Assembly (NCBI GenBank): GCA_034401795.1
Contig: CM067365.1
Location: 15,381,434 to 15,445,433 of the forward strand
Origin: Chaetoderma sp. LZ-2023a
Taxonomy: Eukaryota; Mollusca; Caudofoveata; Chaetodermatida; Chaetodermatidae
Length of the DNA: 64,000 nucleotides
Reading direction: 5' to 3'
Below the pieces are notes generated by a model. That model saw only the letters and a program-made list of their open reading frames with translations, did no database searches and was not told the origin of the DNA. The translations under genes were made by a program, and so were the position numbers. Below are positions 55,298 through 64,000 of this stretch, one piece after another (the stretch's first letter is position 1; each line of letters opens with the position of its first letter).

Positions 55298-57226
55298 TTA
55301 GGAGTTTGACTGTTTCTCCAGTTGCGGTGTGCTGCGGTCGGGAGCAGGTGTCATAGAGGGAGGTCGGTTAGGACACCGCTCCCTCAAATGTCCTGGCTGA
55401 CTGCATCCGAAACAGGTGTTCGGTGGCGGTGCAGTGCTGGTGGTGTTTGCTGTCCTAAATTGTGTGGTGGCGAGGTTGGTGCTGAGTGTTGTAACTAAAT
55501 TGGAGAGTGGGGAGATTTGCTTGTTAATCTCGTCTATACGTTCTCTCATGTTGCCGTTGTTGTTATTGTTTTGCTGGTTCCCGCACCCGGGGGCCCTGTT
55601 GTAACCTCCTCTATGGGCCTGGACCCTTCCTCCAGGTGCTTGATTCTGACTGGAATTCTGCACATCTGGTGGTGGTGGTGTCTGTGTGGTCGGTGTCGAT
55701 GAACTGGGGGGAGTGTTAGCGGGCGGGGCGTTAGCTGCACCCTCTACCTCATTGATAGGATGGAGTTGGCGTCGGTTACTTTTCTCCCGCTCCAGAAAGT
55801 TCTCTATGCGAACCATGGTGGCCGTTAATTGGGCCAAACTCCCGTGGTCACCGAGAAATAGTTTTTCTTTCAGGGCGGGTTCACCACTTAATGCATCGAT
55901 GAAAGTGTCGAGATGCAAATGAATTACGCCCTCTGTATTGGTGCTCGGATATGCGTGGCTGACTAGCCTTCTGATTCAGCTAGCTAACTCAGGAAGACTT
56001 TCTCCTGTGCGTCGTCGGAGATTTTAAAGTTGAAGACGACTGGTTTCTCCGAGGGCTGTGTCGCCAAATCGCCCTGTCAGTGCTCGTTCCAATTGTGTGT
56101 AGGTGGGTGTGTAATCAGTTCCCAGATCCGCAAGAACTTTGAGGGCTTTTCCGGAAAGCTTTGTGGTGAGATATTCACCCATTTGTAGATTGTTCCAGCA
56201 GTTAGTCGGACATATGACTTCGAACTGTATCTTATAATTGGTCCAGTCGTTCTCCCCACTAAACTCGGGAGGCAGGATGACTCGGCCAAGGCCGCGGGAA
56301 GAATGCAGCAGCTGAAAAACTGGTGGTGCGGGTATCTGGGAAGTTGATGAATATGCTGAAGTTGCAGGTGCAGGTGGCGGTGGTGTTTGTGTTTCCCGTC
56401 GATGCCGATGCCGAGGAGCAAGGACACACGTACTCCAATTTAATGAGTCTGCCCCGTTTGTAGAGCCATAGACCGGCATTGGTCTATGGACGGGAGGCGG
56501 ATTGTTGCGAAGATTGCGTGGTCGTTCCTCCCATGGTGAGGACGCCAAATTCCTCATATGGTGGTGGTGCAGTCGGCTGACAGTCGTGATGTGTTGCATG
56601 ACTGATATACCGGCGAAATGGTGGTGCCGATTCCTCCCGATAATGCCGCGGTATTCCCCTTGAGTATAGCATTTCGCTAGAAGGGGGCGGTGTGGGAGGT
56701 TGTCTTTGTTGGGAATTATCACCCGCCATACAGTTTCCGTCAATGACACGTGTGAACGATAGTAGTCTGAACGGCTGTAGATATTCCCATAATCAGGTCT
56801 TTGTCGGAGTCGTCCACGATTCGGCCCTGTTGGTGTTGGCCTGTTGCGGACGTCCGATATGGTTCTGAATTCTGTTCCCGCCTGTGAGGCATCACGAAAG
56901 GTGCCATTGGTGACAGGCGAAAACAGGTTATATTGCGGTGTTGTTGATTCTGCTGAATTTCTGGCATAGTCGGTGCGCATGTGTCCTGTGAATCCATCGT
57001 AGGAGGCTGCCTCTCGATCGATGGAGTCGTCGCTGAATGGAGATGGTATTGAACTGAGCTCACTATATGGTGTGTGCATGAGTTCACTGCGTGTTACTAT
57101 TGATGTTCTTCGAGCCGCACATCGGGCGCCACTTTTAGCTCGCCGGTTAGTGTCGGGCTGTTGCAGTGTATTTTGTTGACTCGCCATGCTGTAAGTGCAC
57201 GACGAGTGACGTTTGCTGGTTAGCAT
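55298..57226 (-). pseudogene. gag region with CCHC zinc knuckle
   Basis: Open minus-strand sequence. The upstream part ends in capsid-type motifs (NDWTNYKIQFEVICP, MGEYLTTKLSGKALKVL, YTQLERALTGRFG). The downstream part contains FIDALSGEPALKEKLFLG, a Pro/Asn-rich linker and the knuckle CFGCSQPGHLRERC, which matches CX2CX4HX4C. This is the usual capsid-nucleocapsid order of Ty3/gypsy gag. The region is broken in this copy. Confidence 0.8.
57115..57131 (-). other. primer binding site
   Basis: The minus strand reads TGGCGCCCGATGTGCGG two bases after the 5' LTR end. The first ten bases equal those of lysine-tRNA-type retroviral sites; the exact tRNA is not determined. Confidence 0.8.
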
Positions 57227-60200
57227 CCTGTCTCGGGGTGATGGACCTTGTACTAGACTGCCCTGTCGGAAACAAAAACCGGCTCCAAAGGCCGGTGGAA
57301 CTCAATCGTTCCAGTGGGGCCATGCAACCATCGTCGCGAACATTAAACACAACTGTCTCATCCCAAGAATTTGTGTCACCAGTATGCCTGTCCATAGCAA
57401 TTTCGTGATCTATGGACTTACAAGATTTGATCTGGTGACTTAAAAATATAAGTCTATACAATGAGTTTACCTAAACAATTATAAATATGCTAGATAATAC
57501 TACACTAAGAGCATACGAAAATACGAAACATAGAGACAGGTAGATGAACCTTTAAACATGGGATCCCGGAGGTACCACACAGACTCGTAGGTCCGCAGAG
57601 GTATCCCAGCAAGGGAGGCTCCCATATACGAGACTTAGCTATTTAACTTAATATAAGTTATTATACCTCTAAGCTGAAAGGAAAAAGGTTATCTCGGATG
57701 AAAAGTGATGTGACTCACGTGGGCACTACTCCTAGTACCAGTTTGGGTGAGGAGTATTATCCTGGCGTGGACCGTCGTCGCACGGGCCTCTGTCTTGGGA
57801 AGGTGTCGCCACTGGTTAAAGCGGGAGAAGAGCAGTAGGCAAAAATGGGCCCACTCTAATATTTCAACCAAAAATGCTTTTAGAAAGAAAAGACCATACC
57901 TAGTAAGATTATGACTATATAGGTGCGTACTGTTTTATGTGAAGACAGGACGGGAGATTCCCGATGGATTCCCTCATCACCGTCTTATGTGATTCTTGGT
58001 ATGCTGAATTAGTAGTTGCCACTTTATTTATGCGGGCCTTCTGCTTTGCTTAATTCGCTTTTAGTTGTTTTCTGAACAAGAATTATTTTAGGCTGCAACT
58101 GGCTGATATCTAGCTAGCTATTAGACACGGCTGTCACTGAGAACAGATGCCCTTAAGACATCAATACTGAAGACAGCGCTCATACATGTTACGTAGCAAG
58201 ATCTCCGAACTGGATAAGAATCCAGACATCCCGCCCGTAACCACATAATACATTACAAGACATGGGTTACAATTCACGAAAGCATTATTAGACCATTGTT
58301 CTATCATTATGGTGGGGGTAAGAGAGACGAATACCCACCGCAAGGGCGTGGCAGATCTAAATATCATGCTCCGACATTCTAACGGAATTCGGTGGGGGTA
58401 CGTATCTCGCCCATGACTGCGTTCCATGGAACTAACCGTTTTACCTGTCATTAGGTTTATATACAAGTTGCCCAGTTTTGCACTGTGGTGCGGGAGGATT
58501 GATCAGTAAATAAAATAATAATTAATACATGTGTTTTCGCAGTGCGTTCCTACATTGGCTTAAAGTGCTAACTACTAGGTATCCAAAGATACATGGGAAT
58601 GTGTGTGTTACCGCACCCTGGCCATCACCACTCGGAAACCCCAATAGTTTCCCAGAGTCGGATCAGCCCAAGGTGCAGATGGGGACATCCAAACAATTAA
58701 GAAGCCACAAGGTTGAGTGGAATATGAAGAGAGACAAAATCTTACTTATGAGTCATACAGGAGTACGGGGCTAGATTATGGCACTACCGAAAGAGAAGAG
58801 TATATTACACAGTATGTAATGAAGAAAGTGTCTCTAATCATTTTGAACCTATCCTATTGAGCTGAATAGAAAAGGTTAGTCGGTAGCTTTCCCGGGATAA
58901 ATAGAGTTATTGCACAGACAGCGACCTCAGTGAAAAATTTTTGGTGGCGGGAGATTGTGCTGCATATATAAGTGTTGCTGTATAGTGTTTCCTACGTGCA
59001 CTACAGTCCTATATTTTCTATGAATAAACAAAACATATGAACGGATGGCCACTGGACATATATTCACATAATCTAACCAGAACAATCAATACGGTATCAA
59101 ATGATCACGATAAATATATATTTATATATATATCAGTACAGGTTAACGAACCTACTATAGTGCGATTAGCAACAGATTGAGGAAAATGAGAATAAATATC
59201 AACAAATACAGAAATTATAACTAGCGGTCCTAAGTCCTTTTAGTCATCAGGACCATTTTTACGGATACAATATAATTAACAAAACCTATATAGAAAAATA
59301 ATTAAACTGTGAAGTATAGTTACTCGAATACTTGGTAGTCATTCTTAAGTTAGGCTACCATGTTCCTGAAATTGATACGTCAATCCGTAGTCGACGTGAG
59401 ATGATGCGCTCTCCAGAAGCTGGAAGGTTCCCGCAGGTTGGTTCCCGCAAGCTGTTCTCCGCAAACAAGACTCCCGCAAGAACACTCATGGCGGGAGTAC
59501 ATCACTCAGTGCTGTAGGCCTAATAGAATTTCTAACGAGCAGTCAGCAAAAGATACGATAGTATTACGTGGTGGTTAAAGTTCCTGTACACTGATGGCAT
59601 GGATGGAAGGTGTAAACAACCCGATCACAAGCGGGGGTTGTCAGAGGCAAACGAAGATCCAAAACAAAGCTTTGCGGTGCTGGGTACGTCAGCCAGCTCT
59701 GAAGACGCACCGGGCAGAGTTCACTTGCTGCGGTCGAAAGTCGAAAGAACCTACACGATGTTAGTGTGGTGGAGGTTGAAATACCACTTTTAGGCATGGC
59801 CGGCAGATCCAGCGAGTCATCCATCAAAGACCATCCTGCCTCTACATCTGTAGACTCACATATTCAGGCCGTAAAGGCCTCACCGCAAATTTGTGTTCCG
59901 AGGTAGATATTGATATTCGTGAACAATCATCAGAAGTTCCAAATTACTCCTGTAAGTAGGGAGTTTACAAAATTGTTTTAGTGCGGTGGGTTGGACAACT
60001 GCAAGCTATGGGATAAAAACCTGACACATAGCGAAGGAAAGCGCGTATTGTCTGTCGCGCTTGTTAGTAGATGGTACAGATCCAACCTGTTTGGCCCCTG
60101 GCAGAGGATGCTCTCGATCACTGGATCGTGTCTCCTTTTATACTCCTCATGACGTCACAGGCCAGGCTCAAGCCAATCGTCGTTCGAGCAACAGCCAATC

Positions 60201-60692
60201 AGCGCATAGCTAATAATAGCGCAGCCGAATGTTCTAGAACATTCTAGAAGTTTTGCGCCAACGTGGTTATGACATCACGGCAATATTTTGACGATAATCA
60301 AGAATAGTTTTCCGTGGATAACTCAGCCATTTCTCAAGAGATTTGAAATGGTTTACATATTTAAAAAGCCTGTTGAATTCTGGTTTTGATCAATGCCAGG
60401 TTTAACGGGAACAGGCAATCAATGAGGATTACAGGGTACCATCTCGGTACACTAAAAGCACGATCCTATCTTGGTCATAACAACGCGCTTTATCAAAACA
60501 GCGTCCTGGCGCGCATGCACATCACGTGTTTTAACGAACTTAGTCGTTTTTTGCCATGCTATCTCTCCCATAGGCCCATATACGCTTATGGCTCTATCCA
60601 GGGGGGCGTGTTCAGGACACGAATCCAGGATGGGCGGCGCGTACCCAGCTTAGCTGGTACGGCAAGTATCCGACTGGTCGATCCGAGCTACA
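57134..60692 (-). repeat. 5' LTR, 3.56 kb
   Basis: Collinear with 43,722-47,161 over almost its whole length. The segment 60,320-60,555 has no counterpart in the other LTR. The outer edge is CTACA at 60,688-60,692. Confidence 0.85.
60135..60198 (-). promoter_or_regulatory. 5' LTR U3 promoter: CCAAT, CRE, TATA
   Basis: Minus strand: ATTGG at 60,198-60,194 and 60,177-60,173, TGACGTCA at 60,157-60,150, TATAAAAG at 60,142-60,135. The order and spacing match the other LTR. Transcription would start near 60,110, leaving about 3 kb of R-U5 leader. Confidence 0.7.
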
Positions 60693-60739
60693 CCGGCGCG
60701 CATTGCCAACTAAACTACAAAGATGGTATATAAATATTC

Positions 60740-60985
60740 ATGAATGAGATGACATATTCACACAAAGCCAAATGCGATGTCAAGCACAGAGGGTCAAAGG
60801 TCATAAGTAAATATTCATCCGAGTCCCAAAAGATTCTCCAGAGTCTCGGTGGATTTCAAGGTAGCTACTCCTTAAATCCCATATTCACAAGATGTGTGGA
60901 AGTACTTTGTCCCACACACCACCTCAGGCCTGACGCCAGCAGGGATCGTTCGGATCAACCAGTCCCTGGAAGCACTGTGCTATAG
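60740..60985 (+). pseudogene. C-terminal part of the virus-like P-loop ATPase, first copy
   Basis: Reads KAKCDVKHRGSKVISKYSS and onward, the same as the C-terminal half of the gene at 63,439-63,975. It begins only 68 bp outside the LTR edge and lacks the P-loop half. Fossil fragment. Confidence 0.7.
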
Positions 60986-61010
60986 TCTCCTTATGGCACA
61001 GACCAAGCTG
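60761..61010. repeat. direct repeat, first copy (pair with 63,751-64,000)
   Basis: About 250 bp reads the same as 63,751-64,000 apart from one base near the start (CACAAAG against CACAAGG). The offset is 2,990 bp and the match runs to the window end. Confidence 0.95.
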
Positions 61011-61478
61011 CGGCATTCTATAGATGGTGTCAGCGGAGCAGAGGTCCAGGACATGTTCATCAGTCTCGTTGAGGATATGATCATCGTGGCAGACGCCAGT
61101 AGTCTTATTGCTAAGTTCCAGCAGGGGTTGCAGAAGGCCCGTCGCAAACTTGACTTTGCTATTTCACCGCACCTACGGTTGATTCCGAGAAACATGATCG
61201 TGAACATCGAGGACCTCGAAGTCAGGGGCTATAACAACATGATAGTCGAGCGGAGTTCCTCCGGTGTCCACTTCGGCTTCAAAACTGCCATCAATGCACC
61301 TACGCGTAGTACGAGCCATACAGTCGTTCTGACCCTGACACTGCAGCCAGTCGACATGGCAACTCCAGGCGCCCCGACACTGCAGCCAGTCGACATGACA
61401 CCGCTTCCCATGGTAGCTCTATGTGTGGTGTCAGGCCTGGCTATTGTGGCGCTCTGGATCAGCCTACTCTGCCACTAG
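60894..61478 (+). CDS. 194-residue C-tail-anchored protein of the virus-like block
   Basis: Open frame overlapping the ATPase end in another frame. Helical middle (LRHSIDGVSGAEVQDMFIS, then LIAKFQQGLQKARRKLDFA), a twice-present TLQPVDM motif (near residues 150 and 163) and a C-terminal membrane helix (VALCVVSGLAIVALWISLLC). The compact overlap suits a viral gene order. Looks whole; no family named. Confidence 0.55.
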   Translation: MWKYFVPHTTSGLTPAGIVRINQSLEALCYSLLMAQTKLRHSIDGVSGAEVQDMFISLVEDMIIVADASSLIAKFQQGLQKARRKLDFAISPHLRLIPRNMIVNIEDLEVRGYNNMIVERSSSGVHFGFKTAINAPTRSTSHTVVLTLTLQPVDMATPGAPTLQPVDMTPLPMVALCVVSGLAIVALWISLLCH

Positions 61479-61679
61479 TAAATCAGCTATAAGACTATCC
61501 TGACTCTCTACAGTAGCAGTGGGGACCACAGTGAGACACTGAACCAGCTTGGCATGCCCTACAGCCCCTATACCCGCTGCCAACATGCACATCCAAGGGC
61601 AAGAAGGTTCGGCAGTGCATTCTTTTTCCAGCTTGTAGTATCGCAGAGCCTTGTTCAACTCTGAGTCCGGTGAGGCCAT
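61464..61679 (-). CDS. 71-residue gene, virus-like block
   Basis: Minus strand, start MASPDSELNKALRYYKLEKE with a Cys-containing middle (CTAEPSCPWMCM). It converges on the previous gene, overlapping its end by 15 bp. Unrecognised. Confidence 0.45.
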   Translation of the reverse strand: MASPDSELNKALRYYKLEKECTAEPSCPWMCMLAAGIGAVGHAKLVQCLTVVPTATVESQDSLIADLLVAE

Positions 61680-61685
61680 GGCGGT

Positions 61686-61925
61686 CTACAACTGCTGGAA
61701 CACATCTGACAGATACTCCCGATCCTTGTAGAAACCTTTAGCTCGCAGGAGCTGCTCGACGATACTCCCGCCCATGATAAGGTATTCGAGGAAGCAGATC
61801 TGTCCCTTGCTAAATCCTAGATAGAGCTTCACAGCTGTCAGCCCCTCTGTCAGCTCATCACCGGAGAGCTGAGCATGCTCAGTCCCACTAGAGAGATGAA
61901 TATTCCTGAGTACCACCCAGGCCAC
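61686..61925 (-). CDS. 79-residue gene, virus-like block
   Basis: Minus strand, reads ELTEGLTAVKLYLGFSKGQ then FLEYLIMGGSIVEQLLRAKG, predicted helical. It ends 6 bp before the start of the 71-residue gene, so the two look like one transcription unit. Unrecognised. Confidence 0.45.
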   Translation of the reverse strand: MAWVVLRNIHLSSGTEHAQLSGDELTEGLTAVKLYLGFSKGQICFLEYLIMGGSIVEQLLRAKGFYKDREYLSDVFQQL

Positions 61926-62177
61926 CTGGCAGATGCAGACTGGGAAGATCTTATTAGCTCTCTCGACAGGGGACGCAGACGTTTAACCGCATTGTATACT
62001 CAGTGCTTAAACAATGACATCAATGGTACAGATCGTGAAGCAACTGCCCGAGAGCCAGGTGAGTCTTCAGAAGGTGGAGAACCTGCTGCGAACCAAGACA
62101 CAGAAGTTACTGACCAAAGCAAAACCTCATTGCAGTGCATGTCGCCAGTAAAGTGGTGGCGAATGTGGCCGTGTTGA
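61875..62177 (+). CDS. 100-residue acidic gene, virus-like block
   Basis: Plus strand, overlaps the start of the minus 79-residue gene. It reads YHPGHLADADWEDLISSLDR and a Glu/Gly-rich acidic tail. Unrecognised; it could begin at an internal Met (MNIPEYHPG). Confidence 0.4.
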   Translation: MLSPTREMNIPEYHPGHLADADWEDLISSLDRGRRRLTALYTQCLNNDINGTDREATAREPGESSEGGEPAANQDTEVTDQSKTSLQCMSPVKWWRMWPC

Positions 62178-62416
62178 AGATGACAGGGGGAAATGAGGTT
62201 CTTCCTTCCACCACTGTGGCTGTCCTCGCTACAGTGGTTGGTGGGGTGGCTGGGCACTGTCTCGGAATAACTCACCCCATCCCAAAGATCGCCCTCAGTG
62301 GTGCCTCCTACACTGTTGCCGCCAAGATCATGGGTGAACGTGTTACACTAATGGAGACTGCGGTTCTAGTGATAGCAACGAGTGCAATGGCTGAGATCAT
62401 CATCGCCTACGTTTAA
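62135..62416 (+). CDS. 93-residue membrane protein, virus-like block
   Basis: Start MHVASKVVANVAVLKMTGG; hydrophobic segments TVAVLATVVGGVAGHCLG and TAVLVIATSAMAEIIIAYV, so two or three helices. Its layout resembles the two-helix protein at 41,215-41,526, without obvious sequence identity. Confidence 0.5.
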   Translation: MHVASKVVANVAVLKMTGGNEVLPSTTVAVLATVVGGVAGHCLGITHPIPKIALSGASYTVAAKIMGERVTLMETAVLVIATSAMAEIIIAYV

Positions 62417-62526
62417 CCCCTCTGCATAGTGAGAGATGGATCACGAGACCCCTGCAGCATATGAGGCATGGCATGCCGGAGGGCAGTATGTAGCCCATAG
62501 TTGAGCACATGGACTGAGGATCGCCA

Positions 62527-62805
62527 ATGCCCGGGAATGGTGGACCGCCCACAAGGCGTGCCACTGCAGAGAGGGCCAGTACCATGAGCACTGATACCTA
62601 TTCCCTTGGCCGACTGCGTGGTCCTCCTATGCCCAACTATTTCACTGGGGGTATGACTAGTAGGTTTAAGCCGTCTGTATATGACTATGACACTGTCACT
62701 CACAGACCTAGAAAGCAAAGAGCTGGGCGATCTTGCTCACTTGGGCGAGGCATGCCTCGGTTCAGAGGACACTGTTGCCCCTATCTCCTTCCTAGACTTC
62801 GATGA
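62527..62805 (+). CDS. 92-residue basic open frame, overlapping
   Basis: Starts MPGNGGPPTRRATAERAS and includes YFTGGMTSRFKPSVYDYD; its end is Arg/Cys-rich. It overlaps the next gene in another frame, so only the first 50 codons are likely real. Confidence 0.35.
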   Translation: MPGNGGPPTRRATAERASTMSTDTYSLGRLRGPPMPNYFTGGMTSRFKPSVYDYDTVTHRPRKQRAGRSCSLGRGMPRFRGHCCPYLLPRLR

Positions 62806-63016
62806 GAAGGGAGACCCACTTGAGATCCGAGGTACCATCCCAGCCCGAGATCTCATCAGGAACACTGATACGGTAGGACAATCGGCCATTAACAAGGCCA
62901 AGACTGTATACAAGGGGATGGGCATCAAGAAGAGGGCAACGATGCGAGGTATGCTCGGAGTCGATGAGGCTGGAGCCATCAAGGTTATGGCTGAGTCCTG
63001 GTTAAGGATCTCCTGA
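62681..63016 (+). CDS. 111-residue gene, virus-like block
   Basis: Reads LTDLESKELGDLAHLGEACL, VAPISFLDFDEKGDPLEIRG and KAKTVYKGMGIKKRATMRGM. Soluble, no membrane segment. Related-looking open sequence (HITVDGQTGGTASLRLPEVK) follows to about 63,180; whether it belongs to the same gene is left open. Unrecognised. Confidence 0.45.
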   Translation: MTMTLSLTDLESKELGDLAHLGEACLGSEDTVAPISFLDFDEKGDPLEIRGTIPARDLIRNTDTVGQSAINKAKTVYKGMGIKKRATMRGMLGVDEAGAIKVMAESWLRIS

Positions 63017-63182
63017 AACCACAGAGCTCATTCCGACATGATGGAGAGAATCTCAAGATAGGCACCCTCGGCCTGAGCCATATCACTGTCGACGGCCAAA
63101 CAGGTGGTACCGCCAGCCTTCGGCTACCAGAGGTGAAGAAGTCAGGGTTCTTTGGTTTGCCGTTTAAGACCACAGGATAGTC

Positions 63183-63461
63183 ATGGCTTCCCGTGCATGT
63201 ATCATACCGATACTGGATGTACTAGACACTGTGGGTGTTGACACAGGCCCTCTACACTATCTTCTCAGCTGCTGCTGGGATTTCATGCTTGACGCCTCCA
63301 TCGCATCCTTCGTATCCGCCGGAGGTGCAGGATTCCCTGCTCTGCAAGCGAAAGAGCTGGTGCAGGAAGTACTGTTGTTTAGTCTCCCAGATATAGACGA
63401 GGCTCCCACCGACCAAGTGCTAACCATCCTCTGCATGCATGTCTGTACCATTCGACAGTAG
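63183..63461 (+). CDS. 92-residue gene, virus-like block
   Basis: Starts MASRACIIPILDVLDTVGVD and includes CWDFMLDASIASFVSAGGAG; it overlaps the ATPase start by about 23 bp. Helical and Cys-containing; unrecognised. Confidence 0.45.
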   Translation: MASRACIIPILDVLDTVGVDTGPLHYLLSCCWDFMLDASIASFVSAGGAGFPALQAKELVQEVLLFSLPDIDEAPTDQVLTILCMHVCTIRQ

Positions 63462-63975
63462 TCCAGCCGATGCTGGCCAGGTGGTGCCGATCATTGCCCC
63501 ATCAGGACATGGGAAAAACATCTTGCTGCGGGCTCTCCTGGCCGAACATCTACACTCTCAATACATCCTTCTGGTGTCTGACCCCACTGCTGAGGCGGTT
63601 GTCAGTAATGATCAATGGTACAATGGCCAAATCACCAAGACGCAGAACCTGCAAGCACTGATGAAGAAGCTGCTGGCAACCCAACTGACAGAACCACTTG
63701 TTCTAGTTATCGATGACCCTGCAATGGACCAGAAGACAGTCACCTACCTACACAAGGCCAAATGCGATGTCAAGCACAGAGGGTCAAAGGTCATAAGTAA
63801 ATATTCATCCGAGTCCCAAAAGATTCTCCAGAGTCTCGGTGGATTTCAAGGTAGCTACTCCTTAAATCCCATATTCACAAGATGTGTGGAAGTACTTTGT
63901 CCCACACACCACCTCAGGCCTGACGCCAGCAGGGATCGTTCGGATCAACCAGTCCCTGGAAGCACTGTGCTATAG
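63439..63975 (+). CDS. P-loop ATPase of a virus-like element (packaging-type candidate)
   Basis: 178 residues. A Walker A-like loop (IIAPSGHGKNILLRAL, residues about 17-32) is followed by a beta strand (YILLVSDP) and a Walker B-like strand with acidic pair (PLVLVIDDPAM). The size and order recall the small FtsK/A32-type packaging ATPases of Polintons, adintoviruses and relatives, where the enzyme drives DNA into the capsid; the assignment is inference from motif layout. Its second half is repeated at 60,740-60,985. The element is treated as a fossil. Confidence 0.55.
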   Translation: MSVPFDSSPADAGQVVPIIAPSGHGKNILLRALLAEHLHSQYILLVSDPTAEAVVSNDQWYNGQITKTQNLQALMKKLLATQLTEPLVLVIDDPAMDQKTVTYLHKAKCDVKHRGSKVISKYSSESQKILQSLGGFQGSYSLNPIFTRCVEVLCPTHHLRPDASRDRSDQPVPGSTVL

Positions 63976-64000
63976 TCTCCTTATGGCACAGACCAAGCTG
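63751..64000. repeat. direct repeat, second copy, cut by the window end
   Basis: Equal to 60,761-61,010 apart from one base. A 2,990-bp unit may therefore be tandemly duplicated, continuing outside the window. Confidence 0.95.

Overview
The window is non-coding-rich animal DNA. It carries dispersed repeats, hairpin MITEs, minisatellites, LINE remnants, one very long LTR retrotransposon and compact gene clusters of a virus-like element. Repeats built around 'AAGATGGCCGCC', blocks opening with CAAGAGGCCC and ending in GGCCAGGTGAG, and (ATT)n LINE tails are familiar from molluscs, especially bivalves. A lophotrochozoan, probably mollusc, is therefore my best inference; no host gene was recognised well enough to settle it.

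Positions 1-38,300 are a repeat landscape. A possible host exon region lies at 142-1,294 (minus). Two hairpin MITE families (here A and B) with TTAA-CCCTTT ends, which fits piggyBac-type elements, occur about 30 times; several copies sit end to end and share one TTAA. Four larger arrays stand out: a 21-bp minisatellite (6,890-9,026) that matches the tail of a nearby dispersed repeat, a 22-bp minisatellite (25,640-26,170) whose single-copy ancestor is still present 500 bp upstream, a ~348-bp array (16,030-17,690) and a ~143-bp array (27,960-28,880). A palindromic array (28,884-30,020) contains a clean nested MITE with its target duplication. Two LINE C-terminal fragments flank a long (TA)n tract near 37 kb.

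Positions 32,300-33,660 and 38,300-42,280 hold fossil pieces of a virus-like element: a stretch bounded by inverted repeats starting AGTAGT, a twice-present cysteine-rich segment, an open 300-residue gene, and a divergent cluster of small genes including a two-helix membrane protein. Positions 60,693-64,000 hold more of this kind: a P-loop ATPase, small membrane proteins and several short genes. There a 240-bp segment is repeated exactly 2,990 bp apart. Family assignment (Polinton/adintovirus-like) is inference.

Positions 43,722-60,692 are one Ty3/gypsy-type LTR retrotransposon on the minus strand, about 17 kb, with unusually long LTRs (3.4-3.6 kb), a primer binding site, a polypurine tract, gag with a CCHC knuckle, a DDE integrase with a GPY/F module, two accessory ORFs downstream of integrase and a CCAAT-CRE-TATA promoter in the U3 part of each LTR. 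It separates the two virus-like gene clusters, possibly by insertion, and looks broken.
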